A stretch of DNA of 64,000 bases from JBDZVM01 sp040255675 (GTDB lineage Bacteria > Actinomycetota > Actinomycetes > Acidothermales > Acidothermaceae): contig JBDZVM010000007.1 of assembly GCA_040255675.1 (NCBI GenBank), positions 1-64,000 of the forward strand, read 5' to 3'. A program made the position numbers and the translations under genes. The notes beneath the pieces were generated by a model. That model was given only the letters and a program-made list of their open reading frames with translations. It was not told where the DNA came from and made no database searches. Positions 17,815-26,562 of this stretch are shown here, piece after piece. Numbering within the stretch: the stretch's first letter is position 1; the number at the start of each line of letters is the position of its first letter.

Positions 17815-18246
17815 CTAGAAAAGGTGGCCGTTCACCAGCGTCCATATGACCGTCAACCCAGCGGCCACGATCGCCAGCCACTGCATCACCACGGTGGTGC
17901 GCACAGCGGTCGGCTGGCGGCGGGCGACGGCGAGGGTCGACGCGGCCAGGATCGGTGTCACACCAGACCAGAAGACGACGACGCTCAGCACGGTCAGCAC
18001 GCCGAGCACGAGAGCAGCCCGGTCGGCGTTTCGTGCCCGCGGAACGACCAAGCCGAAAAGCACCGCTGCAATGACCGCGCAGAGAACGGCCGTCGAAAGA
18101 CCTTCGCTCGCGCCGCCGTTTTCACCCTTGGGCACGTTGTAGTTGCCGACGAAGATGACGATTGCCGCCAGGACGACGCCGATGAGGGCGAAGGTCGTCG
18201 TCTTGTACGGACGATTTATCACTGATGACGCAGTTGTTGACGACAT
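17815..18246 (-). CDS. Small membrane protein, DUF4190-like arrangement
   Basis: 143 residues from ATG 18246. Four hydrophobic segments: FALIGVVLAAIVIFVGNY, STAVLCAVIAAVLFGLVVP, ALVLGVLTVLSVVVFW and QWLAIVAAGLTVIWTLV. No catalytic motif is visible and I do not recognise the family. It is divergent from the histidine kinase at 18433 with a 20-bp palindrome between them, so it may be a target or accessory of that two-component system. The ATG is preferred to a start at 18414 because it places the first membrane segment near the N-terminus. Confidence 0.65.
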   Translation of the reverse strand: MSSTTASSVINRPYKTTTFALIGVVLAAIVIFVGNYNVPKGENGGASEGLSTAVLCAVIAAVLFGLVVPRARNADRAALVLGVLTVLSVVVFWSGVTPILAASTLAVARRQPTAVRTTVVMQWLAIVAAGLTVIWTLVNGHLF

Positions 18247-18345
18247 GGGGTCTCCATTTCGATAAATGGCGCGGCAGTAACCGGTGCCTGAACGGCAAGG
18301 TAGACAGAGTCGACCAGTAGCGTCGTCCACCGCCAAGCGCTCTTC

Positions 18346-18365
18346 TTTCCACCGTGTGGTGGAAA
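18346..18365. promoter_or_regulatory. Palindrome TTTCCACC-GTGT-GGTGGAAA, candidate operator
   Basis: A perfect 8-bp dyad lies in the divergent region between the membrane protein (start 18246) and the histidine kinase (start 18433). It is placed where the response regulator, or another repressor, could control both genes. Function inferred from position only. Confidence 0.45.
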
Positions 18366-18432
18366 ATCGGCGGCCGATGTTCCTCCGGGAAAATGAGGCG
18401 GACGGCCATCGCACCGTCTACCGTTTGCTGCT

Positions 18433-19602
18433 GTGACCCTTTGGACGGCCGCGCGGCGCCGAGAGGTGTTCGACATCGCGCTTGCCGGCGTGTTGCTCGC
18501 GCTGAGTCTGCTCGACTTGTTCACGCAAGCGCTGCAAGGCGTCTATCCGCACTCGGAGTGGGCACATTTGCCGTTCGTCGTCATCACGTCAGTGCCGCTC
18601 GCGGTGCGACGCCGCTGGCCGCTCGGTGCCATGATCTCCTTCGCGATTACGCAATCGGTCTGGATTTACGCGCTCTACCCGCTCGAGCAGCAGCCGCCGC
18701 TGATCCCGTTCGTCCAGCTCATCGTCATGGTCTACACGGTCGCCGCGTATTGCGATGGTCGTGCGGCGCGCGCGGCGATGGTGGTGGTCGCGATCGGCAT
18801 TCTGACCGACATCCCGACGCTGGCGATCGGCAAGCCTGTCGGCAACGTCGCGGGCCCCGACGCCGTCATGGCCATCGCGTTCGGCGTCGGCCTGGCTTTC
18901 GCGCGCATGCGACGGCACACCGAGACGCTGCAAGTGCGGACGGCGCAGGCTGAGCGCGAGCGCATCGAGGCGGCCGAACGCGCGGCGGCCGAGGAACGCG
19001 CGCGGATCGCGCGCGAGCTGCACGACGTCATCTCGCACGACGTGTCGCTCATGGTTTTGCAGGCATCCGTCGAAAGGCGCGTGCACAAGGGCGATGTGCC
19101 CACCGCCCAGACGCTCGCGAACATCGAGTCGACCGGGCGCGAGGCGCTCGCCGAGTTACGCCGGATGCTCGGAGTACTGCGCAAAGACGAAGATGGCACG
19201 CCGTTGCGACCGCAACCGGGCTTGGCCCAGTTGCCGGAACTCGTCGAGCAAGCCAGAACCGCCGGCGTACTGGTCGAACTCGTCATCGACGGACAGCCGC
19301 TTGCAATACCGCCGGGACTCGACATCGCCGCCTACCGCATCGTCCAGGAATCGATCACCAACGCGGCGAAGCACGCCGCCGGCACGACCGTCACCGCGAC
19401 CCTGCGGTACCGAGCTGACTCGCTCGAAATCGACGTCGTCAACGGCGGTGGTTCTCAGGCAGCGACCATGCAGTTGCCCCGTGGTGGCCATGGCCTCGTC
19501 GGGATGCGAGAGCGAGTCGCGCTCTTCGGCGGAAGTCTGGAGGCGGCGCCGGACGACGACGGCGGCTTCCGGGTGCGCGCGCGATTGCCGCTTCCGGCAT
19601 GA
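18433..19602 (+). CDS. Sensor histidine kinase (NarL-type system, HisKA_3)
   Basis: 389 residues. Five hydrophobic segments fill about 12-160 with only short loops, so the sensor is likely within the membrane. A coiled linker follows, then the HisKA_3 helix ARIARELHDVISHDVSLMVLQ with the phospho-accepting His near 197. The HATPase_c lobe has the N-box region ESITNAAKHAAGTTVTATL and the G-box GGHGLVGMRERVALFGG. The family signals cell-envelope stress in many actinobacteria, but the ligand here is unknown. It starts at GTG 18433 and overlaps the response regulator by 4 bases. Confidence 0.92.
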   Translation: MTLWTAARRREVFDIALAGVLLALSLLDLFTQALQGVYPHSEWAHLPFVVITSVPLAVRRRWPLGAMISFAITQSVWIYALYPLEQQPPLIPFVQLIVMVYTVAAYCDGRAARAAMVVVAIGILTDIPTLAIGKPVGNVAGPDAVMAIAFGVGLAFARMRRHTETLQVRTAQAERERIEAAERAAAEERARIARELHDVISHDVSLMVLQASVERRVHKGDVPTAQTLANIESTGREALAELRRMLGVLRKDEDGTPLRPQPGLAQLPELVEQARTAGVLVELVIDGQPLAIPPGLDIAAYRIVQESITNAAKHAAGTTVTATLRYRADSLEIDVVNGGGSQAATMQLPRGGHGLVGMRERVALFGGSLEAAPDDDGGFRVRARLPLPA

Positions 19603-20255
19603 GCGTCACCGTCGTCATCGCAGACGACCAGGCGATGGTGCGTGCCGGGTTTCGCCGGCTGCTCGAAGCGGAGCCCGACATCGATGTCGTCGGTGAAGCG
19701 GGCAATGGCGCGGACGCCGTCGACCAGGTCACCCGGACGCGGCCACACGTCGCGTTGCTCGACATCCGGATGCCGACAATGGATGGCATCGAGGCTACCC
19801 GGCGAATCGTCGCATCGACCGAGACGAGGGTCGTCATCCTCACGACCTTCGACCTCGACGAATATGTCTACGACGCTTTACGAGCTGGGGCTGCCGGCTT
19901 TCTGCTCAAAGACGCCCCGCCGGAACAGATGATCGACGCGGTTCACGCCGTTGCCCGCGGCGACGCGCTCATCGCACCGTCGATCACCAAGCGACTCCTC
20001 GCGGAATTCGTCCGCCGCCCCGAGCCAGCGGACGCCGCACCGCAACTCGCGTTGCTCACGGACCGCGAGCGCGACGTCCTGCTCCGGCTCGGTCGAGGGT
20101 TGTCCAACGCCGAGATCGCCTCCGAGCTTTATCTTGGCGAGGCGACGATCAAGACCCATGTCGGTAACGTGCTCGCGAAGCTGGGCTTACGCGACCGCGT
20201 GCAAGCGGTCGTCTTCGCTTACGAGCACGGGCTTATTCGACCCGGCGTGGGCTAG
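19599..20255 (+). CDS. NarL/LuxR family response regulator
   Basis: 218 residues. Receiver domain about 1-120: acidic pair DD near residue 8-9, phosphorylated Asp in VALLDIRMP near 54, and Lys in GFLLKDAPP. The LuxR-type helix-turn-helix at about 150-212 reads LTDRERDVLLRLGRGLSNAEIASELYLGEATIKTHVGNVLAKLGLRDRVQAV. The start ATG overlaps the kinase stop, so the two are made from one transcript as a cognate pair. Confidence 0.94.
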   Translation: MSVTVVIADDQAMVRAGFRRLLEAEPDIDVVGEAGNGADAVDQVTRTRPHVALLDIRMPTMDGIEATRRIVASTETRVVILTTFDLDEYVYDALRAGAAGFLLKDAPPEQMIDAVHAVARGDALIAPSITKRLLAEFVRRPEPADAAPQLALLTDRERDVLLRLGRGLSNAEIASELYLGEATIKTHVGNVLAKLGLRDRVQAVVFAYEHGLIRPGVG

Positions 20256-20355
20256 TGCGGCGCTGCTACGAGCAGGCATTTGTCACGTGCCGTTGACACC
20301 GGCGGGGTGGGACGTCGTTCAATATTCCCAAGAGACTCGGCCTCGATTCGGTACC

Positions 20356-20381
20356 GCCAACAAGGACGCCATCTTGTTGGC
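20356..20381. promoter_or_regulatory. Hairpin/palindrome upstream of the flavin oxidoreductase gene
   Basis: GCCAACAAG, an 8-base spacer and CTTGTTGGC form a perfect 9-bp dyad 33 bases upstream of the ATG at 20414. It has no T-run, so an operator or 5' leader hairpin is more likely than a terminator. Confidence 0.4.
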
Positions 20382-20413
20382 CGGTTCTCTCCTGGCGCGT
20401 GAGGTCGGTCTTG

Positions 20414-21832
20414 ATGGTGGCGCGATCGTTAGAGACCGACTACCTGGTCGTTGGCGCGGGCGCCATGGGCATGGCCTTTACCGACGCGCTGATCGACCAC
20501 GCGGACGTGCACGTCACGCTGGTCGACCGTCGGCACGCGACCGGTGGGCACTGGCTGGACGCGTACCCGTTCGTTCGGCTGCATCAGGCTTCGGTGTTCT
20601 ACGGCGTCGCGTCGACGCTTCTGGGTGACGGAGCCGTGCAAGTGAGCGGTCCTGAAACCGGACTTCAAGAACGGGCACACCAGCCGGAAATCCTCGCGTA
20701 TTACGACGAAATCCTGCGGCGGCGGTTTGTGAGCTCGGGTCGGGTCACGTTTCTCGGCGGAAGCGAATATCACGCCAACGGTTCGACCCATCTGGTGACG
20801 TCGCAGGTGTCGGGAGAGACCGTTCAGCTGAACGTGCGGCGGCGAATCGTCGACGCGACCTACATCTCGCCGACGATTCCGGCAACCACGCCGCCGCCTT
20901 TCGATGTTGGGGACGACGTCCGGGTCGTCCCCATCAATGCGCTCGCGACCCTGACCGCGAGACCAACCACCTACGTGGTCGTCGGTTCAGGTAAAACCGC
21001 GACCGACGGGATCGTGTGGTTGCTCACCAGCGGGGTGTCGCAGGACCGCATTTTCTGGGTGCGTCCGCGTGATCCGTGGATGCTGAATCGGGCCGTCGTC
21101 CAGCCGGATCCCGTTGTGGGTCTCGGGCTAGTCGCGAACATCATGGAGGCGGCTGGCTCGGCGGAGTCACTCGCAGATCTGTTCCTGCGGTTAGAAAGTG
21201 CCGGCGTGATGTTGCGGATCGACCCGAGCGTCGTGCCCACGATGGCCAAGACGCCCACCTTGGCTACGTGGGAACTCGATCTGCTGCGAACCGTCGAGAA
21301 TGTCGTTCGCCTCGGGCACATCAAGCACGTGACTCGTCGCGAGCTTGTATTAGACGACGGATCTGTCGCGCTCCCGCCGCACTCGCTCGTCGTCCACTGC
21401 GCGGCGTCCGGCCTGCAATACCCGCCGCTCGTTCCGCTTTGGGCACCAGACAAGATTCGACTTCAGACGATTCGGGTAGGTTTCCCGTGCTTTTGCGCGG
21501 CGCTCGCGGGCTACGTGGAAGCAACTCGCGACGACGACCGCGAACGCAACCGCTTGTGTCCGCCTAACACCCTTCCCGACACTTTGGCGAGCTGGGCGCG
21601 GATGCAGGTGCGCGGAACGGTCGCGGCGCGCACCTATGGCGCCGAGCCCGACGTCGCCGCGTGGGCAAACGGCTGCGCGCTAAACCCTGGGCGCGTCGAC
21701 CCAGCACGCCGCGACGACCCCGCCGTGCAAGCGGCGGCTGCTCGGCTGGCTGAGCACACCGAGCGCGGCCTAACCCGAATGGCAGAACTCGCCGACGAGC
21801 CCTTGCCAAGCATGCTGAGTACGGACGGATAA
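20414..21832 (+). CDS. FAD/NAD(P)-binding oxidoreductase (flavin monooxygenase-like)
   Basis: 472 residues from ATG 20414. The N-terminal Rossmann fold starts at once: DYLVVGAGAMGMAFTDALID with GxGxxG, then LVDRRHATGGHWLDAYPFVRLHQAS, as in FMO-like flavoproteins. A second nucleotide-binding motif, TYVVVGSGKTATDGIVWLL (about 187-205), would hold NAD(P)H. The C-terminal third has no recognised motif. The enzyme class is supported but the substrate is not. It stands alone downstream of a two-component system and has its own leader of about 158 bases. Confidence 0.8.
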   Translation: MVARSLETDYLVVGAGAMGMAFTDALIDHADVHVTLVDRRHATGGHWLDAYPFVRLHQASVFYGVASTLLGDGAVQVSGPETGLQERAHQPEILAYYDEILRRRFVSSGRVTFLGGSEYHANGSTHLVTSQVSGETVQLNVRRRIVDATYISPTIPATTPPPFDVGDDVRVVPINALATLTARPTTYVVVGSGKTATDGIVWLLTSGVSQDRIFWVRPRDPWMLNRAVVQPDPVVGLGLVANIMEAAGSAESLADLFLRLESAGVMLRIDPSVVPTMAKTPTLATWELDLLRTVENVVRLGHIKHVTRRELVLDDGSVALPPHSLVVHCAASGLQYPPLVPLWAPDKIRLQTIRVGFPCFCAALAGYVEATRDDDRERNRLCPPNTLPDTLASWARMQVRGTVAARTYGAEPDVAAWANGCALNPGRVDPARRDDPAVQAAAARLAEHTERGLTRMAELADEPLPSMLSTDG

Positions 21833-21862
21833 TGATCCGCACTGGGCAAGGGGTGACGGCAG

Positions 21863-22681
21863 ATGAGCACCGTAAGCGTTCGCTATCTCGTCGACGATGT
21901 CGCGGCGGCGGTCGACTTTTACGCCAGCCATTTGGGTTTCGCCGTCCAGATGCATCCGAACGAATCATTCGCGATGCTGTCGCGGGGCGACCTGCGGTTG
22001 GTGCTGGTCAAACCGGCCGAGCGCGGTGCGCCCGGCGGCGGCGCCCCAATGCCTGACGGAACCATGCAGCACCCCGGCGGATGGAACCGGTTCAGCATCG
22101 AGGTGCTCGACCTCGACGCGACGGTCGCGGAATTGCTTGCTGCTGGCGCACGGTTTCGCAACGACATCGTCACCGGCGTGGGCGGCAAGCAAATCATCGT
22201 CAACGATCCTTCGGGCAATGCGGTCGAGCTTTTTCAGCCGTTGCTTGACGAAGCGCGCCTCGCGGCGCCCGACAATGAAAACTGCGAGGTTCGGCCGATC
22301 GGCTATGTCGAGTCGACGCTCACCGACGTCGAGGTAGCGCCAAACCAGGGATACTTGGGCGCGCCGGATGCGTGGCTGGTCATCAATTCCAACGTGCGCG
22401 AGGGTATCCGCGACATTCGCGCGGACGACGAAATTCTCGTGCTGACCTGGTTGCATAAATCGCGCCGCGATGAACTTGCCACACACCCGCAAGGCGACAT
22501 GACGAAACCGGAGACCGGCGTATTCAGCACCCGATCGCCCGCACGGCCGAATCCGATCGGGCTCCACCGCGTAAAAGTGCTTGAAGCGGACGGCGCCCGG
22601 CTGCGGGTGCAGCCGCTCGAAGCTGTCGACGGGACTCCGATCATCGACATCAAGCCCGTGCTAGCTTCCGACGAACGGTAG
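21863..22681 (+). CDS. Fusion of a VOC (glyoxalase-like) domain with a TrmO tRNA methyltransferase domain
   Basis: 272 residues in one uninterrupted frame. Residues 1-130 are a VOC domain (VRYLVDDVAAAVDFYASHLGF and IIVNDPSGNAVELFQP). Residues about 141-272 match TrmO/TsaA, which methylates N6-threonylcarbamoyl-adenosine 37 in some tRNAs: VRPIGYVES, GVFSTRSPARPNPIGLH at 219-235, and VDGTPIIDIKPVL at 256-268. TrmO is usually a stand-alone protein, sometimes with its own C-terminal extension; the N-terminal VOC fusion is unusual. The VOC part may bind a metal or small ligand, or mediate dimerisation. The join (130-142) is a short polar linker, and no stop or frameshift is seen. Confidence 0.85.
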   Translation: MSTVSVRYLVDDVAAAVDFYASHLGFAVQMHPNESFAMLSRGDLRLVLVKPAERGAPGGGAPMPDGTMQHPGGWNRFSIEVLDLDATVAELLAAGARFRNDIVTGVGGKQIIVNDPSGNAVELFQPLLDEARLAAPDNENCEVRPIGYVESTLTDVEVAPNQGYLGAPDAWLVINSNVREGIRDIRADDEILVLTWLHKSRRDELATHPQGDMTKPETGVFSTRSPARPNPIGLHRVKVLEADGARLRVQPLEAVDGTPIIDIKPVLASDER

Positions 22682-22690
22682 GCACGGGCT
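22653..22690. terminator. Hairpin between convergent VOC-TrmO and GNAT genes
   Basis: AGCCCGTGC at 22653-22661 pairs perfectly with GCACGGGCT at 22682-22690 across a 20-base loop. It overlaps the last codons of both convergent genes and could act on both transcripts. There is no T-run, so confidence is modest. Confidence 0.4.
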
Positions 22691-23264
22691 AGCTGTGCCG
22701 CGCCCACTCGGCGCGGGCGAGGCTGTACTCGTCCGCAACCGGCGTCTTTAGCGTGATATCCGGTGGGTTTCCCATCAGATCGAGGTAATTGACGCTCCCG
22801 ACGCGCCGGTAGCCGAGCTTCTCGATGGCGCGGACCGACCCTACGTTCTCCGGGATGACGTAGGCGACCAGCCGGTCACCCGTCGTCGTCCGAAACCAGT
22901 AGTCGGTCACCCCTTTCGCGACTTCCGACGCATACCCCCGCCGCCAATGTGGCTTCACGATGAAGTACTCGATCTCACCATCAGTGTCGCTCGCCGCGTC
23001 GACACCCGCGAAGCCGATGAACGCCTTTTCTGTCTTGAGAACAACCGACCAACCCAAAGCGAGCGGACTCTCGTGCCACCGGCCCAAGTAGTTGCGTACG
23101 AAGCGATCCGCTCTCTCCCGCGATGGGCCCGCGCGCGTGGGAACGTACTGAAGGAAATCAGGATCCGCGTCCATAAACTTCGCCCAGATCGAAGCGTCTT
23201 CCGGCGTGGGGGCGCGCAGGAAAAGTCGATCCGTCTCCACCACAGGAATCTTGCCAACGTCCAT
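22689..23264 (-). CDS. GNAT family N-acetyltransferase (RimJ/RimL-like)
   Basis: 191 residues from ATG 23264. Typical RimJ/RimL-type acetyltransferase: VETDRLFLRAPTPEDASIWAKFM at the start, IEYFIVKPHWRRGYASEVAKGVTDYWF for the acetyl-CoA pyrophosphate loop (R-R-G-Y-A), and ENVGSVRAIEKLGYRRVGS at the end. It would move an acetyl group from acetyl-CoA to an amine, either a protein N-terminus or a small molecule. The target is unknown. Its 3' end abuts that of the VOC-TrmO gene. Confidence 0.88.
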   Translation of the reverse strand: MDVGKIPVVETDRLFLRAPTPEDASIWAKFMDADPDFLQYVPTRAGPSRERADRFVRNYLGRWHESPLALGWSVVLKTEKAFIGFAGVDAASDTDGEIEYFIVKPHWRRGYASEVAKGVTDYWFRTTTGDRLVAYVIPENVGSVRAIEKLGYRRVGSVNYLDLMGNPPDITLKTPVADEYSLARAEWARHS

Positions 23265-23408
23265 AGCACGCCCCCTCGGCCGCCCGGAAAGCTGGCGTGG
23301 GCACATTCTCTGACACTATTCGGTTCAATATCTAGGCAGTCGCGCCGGCAACTCTTCACGCTTGGTCAGTCGCGACACACACTGCTCTCAACGTCTGGAT
23401 CAAGGCCG

Positions 23409-23933
23409 TCAGAACTTGAAGCGGGTCAGGCCGCCCGGTTCCGCGGCCGAGACGACCGTCGCCGAGCGTGGGTCAATGCGATATACGTTCCAGGGCGGTG
23501 GCCCTTGCGACGGCGCGTTGAACGGCGCGGTGATACCCGACCCGCTCTGATCAGGTTCGGCCGGCCATCCGTTGTCGGCCCAAGCCTTTGCGATACGGGC
23601 CAGTGCGGTCGACTCGGTGACTCGCGCGGCGACACCTTCGATAACCACGTCTGCGTCGCGGATCGACACGGCGATCGAACAGCGCGGATCGTGCCCGACG
23701 TTGCGGGCCTTCCGCGTGCCAGCTCCGGTCTGGAACCAGAACGCGCCATCGAGCCAGAGAGCACCAACCGCAGTCACGTGCGGGCTGCCGTCTGTGTTAA
23801 CCGTCGCTAACCACGTCGTCCGCGAATTCACCGCATCGCGAGGCGGAGCCGACCGCGCCTCGAGCTTCTCAACTATGCCGGGCCAGTCCACTGGCGGTAA
23901 CCCGTCTGCCGCACCGAGATTGATGACGTCCAT
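23409..23933 (-). CDS. Pyridoxamine 5'-phosphate oxidase-like flavin/F420-binding protein
   Basis: 174 residues from ATG 23933. The split beta-barrel core is recognisable: TTWLATVNTDGSPHVTAVGALWLDGAFWFQTGAGTRKARNVGHDPRCSIAVSI, then VIEGVAARVTE. Such proteins bind FMN or, often in actinobacteria, coenzyme F420 and reduce small substrates; the sequence alone does not decide between them. The C-terminus contains WNVYRIDPRSATVV, typical of the group. It is a stand-alone gene. Confidence 0.82.
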   Translation of the reverse strand: MDVINLGAADGLPPVDWPGIVEKLEARSAPPRDAVNSRTTWLATVNTDGSPHVTAVGALWLDGAFWFQTGAGTRKARNVGHDPRCSIAVSIRDADVVIEGVAARVTESTALARIAKAWADNGWPAEPDQSGSGITAPFNAPSQGPPPWNVYRIDPRSATVVSAAEPGGLTRFKF

Positions 23934-24055
23934 GGCTATTCCTTTGATGCTTCGGCAGTTTGTCCTTAGAGACTTCGCACGGACGGACATCTCATCGGTC
24001 GGCGTCGTCTCCGTAAATTTTCCAATGTGCGAAGTTGAGCGAGCCGCTTTGCGGC

Positions 24056-24098
24056 ATCACCTTCGGTGGCGGTCGGCGGGGCCGCCACCGAAGGTGAT
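24056..24098 (-). terminator. Strong hairpin terminator after the BNR-repeat gene
   Basis: A perfect 17-bp stem (24056-24072 with 24082-24098) and a 9-base loop begin 14 bases past the stop of the minus-strand gene ending at 24112. It is very GC-rich, with no long T-run, as is common in high-GC actinobacteria. Confidence 0.65.
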
Positions 24099-24111
24099 CT
24101 CAGGAATCGAG

Positions 24112-25884
24112 CTACGGCGTGGGGTCGGCGAACGAACCGCCGAAGATATCGGTGTTACCGAATGTCGGCGGACAATCTTGCTGGGGAGCCGGCGCCGTCG
24201 CGGTCGTGCTCCCGTTCACCAACGCCTGCCGGTAAGCGTCAATTGCTGGGCAGTCGGCGGCATTCCTGACGTCGTTCCACACCGCCGCGCCGTAGGTTCT
24301 CGTCGCGGTCGCGTAGACGTAGTCGCCGAGGAATTCCGACGTCAGCGCATTGGCGCTCGATGCCCGCGCATCGCCAGGAGCGCCGCGATGCAGCTCGGTA
24401 AACGCGCCGGTCGGCGTCGCCGGGTCGGTAGCAGAGTCGGCGTGCGTCACCACACCGACGAGGATTCGCGGGTCAGCGGTCGTGTCGCGGTAGGGCGTCA
24501 CGAATGCGTTGTACACCACGTAGACGTCCGTGCCGTTTGGCGAGATCGCCGGCGCGGCGAACAAGCCACGGTCGCCGGCCGTTTCAATAGGTCGCGGCGC
24601 CGCCCAGCTCGCTCCGCCGTCCGTCGATTCCGTGAAGAACACGTGCGGCTGGGCGAGTGACCCGCTCACGTAGCTCATCACGATGCGGTTGGTGGCGTCA
24701 GCGCCGGTTGGCGAACCGTTGGCGATGTCGACGCTCGGCGCCGGGGCGAGGTCGCTGCGCGCGCCCGCCACGCCGTCAATCGTCGGCCGGCCCTGCACCG
24801 GGTCGATCACTCCGGGCTGGCTCACCGGCCCTACCACGGGCTTCGCGGGCGACCAACTCTGGCCGCCATTGGTCGACACGGACATCAGCTCGAACGGCTG
24901 ATGGCTGCCGGACGACGACGTGCCAACGCCGAATACATACGCGTTGCCCGTGCTGTCTGTGCGAACAGTGCAGCCGTCGGCCGGGTTGACCTGTGCGTTG
25001 TTCGCGGCCCCGCTGATCTGGTGCTGGCTCCAGGTGTCGCCGCCGTCACGCGAGACGGCTACCTGCAACGGAGCCGGCACGGCATTAGGGCTAATCTCCT
25101 GGCCCCGGAATGCCGCCCAGCACACGTAGACATTGCCGAAGAACCGGCTCGAGGCCGCGTTGTCGGCCCAGATTTGGGACTTGTCGGAGAAGGTAGTGTT
25201 CGACTGCCGGCTGATCACGACGGGCGGCATCCAGGCGCTCTTGTCGCTCGCCGCCGCGGCCGCGATGTCGTCGGTGCGAGAGACCGCGATCGCCTCGAAG
25301 CCGCGAAACGCTTGCTCATTGGCTCCCGCGCTCGACGGCAGGTTCGACGTCAGATTCGAGTAGTACAGCCGTTCGCCGTTGCTCCACTGAAAGCCCTGCT
25401 GGCCGGGTGCCGGCCCGATCGCCACACCCGGGTCGCCGTCCGACACAAGGCCGTTCTCGAAGTACCAGGGCAACGTGCCAATCGGCCCGAGGGTCGGCGT
25501 GCAACCGGGGTCATCGGACCCAGCCACCCCGAGGCAACCTCGCGCGCTCAAGCCGGTATAGGTCGGCTGAGTCCACGAGGCGCCGCCGTCGAAGGAGAAA
25601 TAGACCCCCGACACGCCCACGCCCAGCGTGAAGGGACAGGTGTTGTCGGCCCCGGCATTGCACGCCTCCATGTCGATGTTGTCGTTCGCTCCCGCCACCA
25701 GAATGTTCGGTGAGTTCGCGTCATGCGTGATCGCCGGCTCGTTCTGCTTGTTCTGCGATAACGGCGTCGTTGGGCTGCCCACCGTGACACGTGTGTCTCC
25801 GGCAGGCGCCGCCACGGCCACAGCGCTGCCGAGCACTGGAATAACCGCCGCGGCCGAGATGATCAAGAGCCTGATAGCCCTCAT
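24112..25884 (-). CDS. Secreted BNR/Asp-box repeat protein (sialidase-like beta-propeller)
   Basis: 590 residues from ATG 25884 with a signal peptide (MRAIRLLIISAAAVIPVLG..., cleavage near VAVAAPAG). The mature chain has at least four Asp-box repeats of the S-x-D/N-x-G-x-x-W form: SFDGGASWTQP, SRDGGDTWSQH, STNGGQSWSPA and STDGGASWAAP. These mark turns of a beta-propeller as in sialidases and photosystem-assembly-like proteins. I see no sialidase catalytic set (the FRIP Arg and the Tyr/Glu pair are not evident), so it may be a binding or structural propeller rather than an enzyme. Several Cys pairs suggest disulfides. Confidence 0.78.
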   Translation of the reverse strand: MRAIRLLIISAAAVIPVLGSAVAVAAPAGDTRVTVGSPTTPLSQNKQNEPAITHDANSPNILVAGANDNIDMEACNAGADNTCPFTLGVGVSGVYFSFDGGASWTQPTYTGLSARGCLGVAGSDDPGCTPTLGPIGTLPWYFENGLVSDGDPGVAIGPAPGQQGFQWSNGERLYYSNLTSNLPSSAGANEQAFRGFEAIAVSRTDDIAAAAASDKSAWMPPVVISRQSNTTFSDKSQIWADNAASSRFFGNVYVCWAAFRGQEISPNAVPAPLQVAVSRDGGDTWSQHQISGAANNAQVNPADGCTVRTDSTGNAYVFGVGTSSSGSHQPFELMSVSTNGGQSWSPAKPVVGPVSQPGVIDPVQGRPTIDGVAGARSDLAPAPSVDIANGSPTGADATNRIVMSYVSGSLAQPHVFFTESTDGGASWAAPRPIETAGDRGLFAAPAISPNGTDVYVVYNAFVTPYRDTTADPRILVGVVTHADSATDPATPTGAFTELHRGAPGDARASSANALTSEFLGDYVYATATRTYGAAVWNDVRNAADCPAIDAYRQALVNGSTTATAPAPQQDCPPTFGNTDIFGGSFADPTP

Positions 25885-26082
25885 GAGCCCTCCCCGTCTT
25901 ACTACGGAACACCGGTTTGCCGGGATTGCCGCAGTTGAGTGGATATTGGTGCTAACCCTCCGTCGCGGCGGAGCTCTCGTCAAGAGATCGGACGGCGCTT
26001 GATGCGTTTCTGTCGGGTACCCGCGAGAACAGCGAATAGCCTCGGTTCGCGAATTCGAAAGCGTCCGAAATTGGCCGCCATG

Positions 26083-26562
26083 TCAAGCAACCTCGAACAG
26101 TTCTGCCCCGCCGAGCGCCTTGGCAACTTTGGGATATACGGCGCGGGTACGGCCCACCCAGGACGGGCTGTCATCGACGCGTTCGAACGGTTCGACAGCG
26201 ATTCGCATCACCAGTTCTGTCACTAGCAGGACGTCGAGTCGCGGCACCGAGTCGGACTCGCCGTGACTGCCGGCCAGGTCGTAGCCCACCGGGGTGGCCG
26301 TGAGATCCCACGCGTCGCGGGTAGCCAGTTCGCGCAACGCCTCGAGGCGGTAATCCTTACTGGCGGCTATCGCGCGGGCGAAGCCGTCGAGCTCCAAGAC
26401 TGTGATTGTTCGCATGATGTCGTTGAGCGTTTGGCGGCCCGGCCCGGGCGTGACCCAGCGGACACGAGTGTCGATCGGGAACGTGTCCGCGCCCGGTCGG
26501 AAGATTTCCGCCAGCTCACCCGTGGTGGGCCGGACGAAACGAGCGACCAGCTCGAAGGTCAC
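26083..26562 (-). CDS. Small protein coupled to the DUF4157-ART toxin gene, candidate immunity protein
   Basis: 159 residues from GTG 26562, which overlaps the stop of the upstream DUF4157 gene (GTGA). The frame is also open further upstream, but those codons lie inside the toxin gene. The sequence (TFELVARFVRPTTGELAEIFRPGADTFPIDTRVRWVTPG...) is soluble, rather acidic, with no signal peptide or membrane segment, and matches no family I know. Tight coupling directly behind a gene with a toxin C-terminus is how polymorphic-toxin immunity genes are usually placed. The immunity role is inferred from context only; a chaperone or adaptor is an alternative. Confidence 0.65.
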   Translation of the reverse strand: MTFELVARFVRPTTGELAEIFRPGADTFPIDTRVRWVTPGPGRQTLNDIMRTITVLELDGFARAIAASKDYRLEALRELATRDAWDLTATPVGYDLAGSHGESDSVPRLDVLLVTELVMRIAVEPFERVDDSPSWVGRTRAVYPKVAKALGGAELFEVA

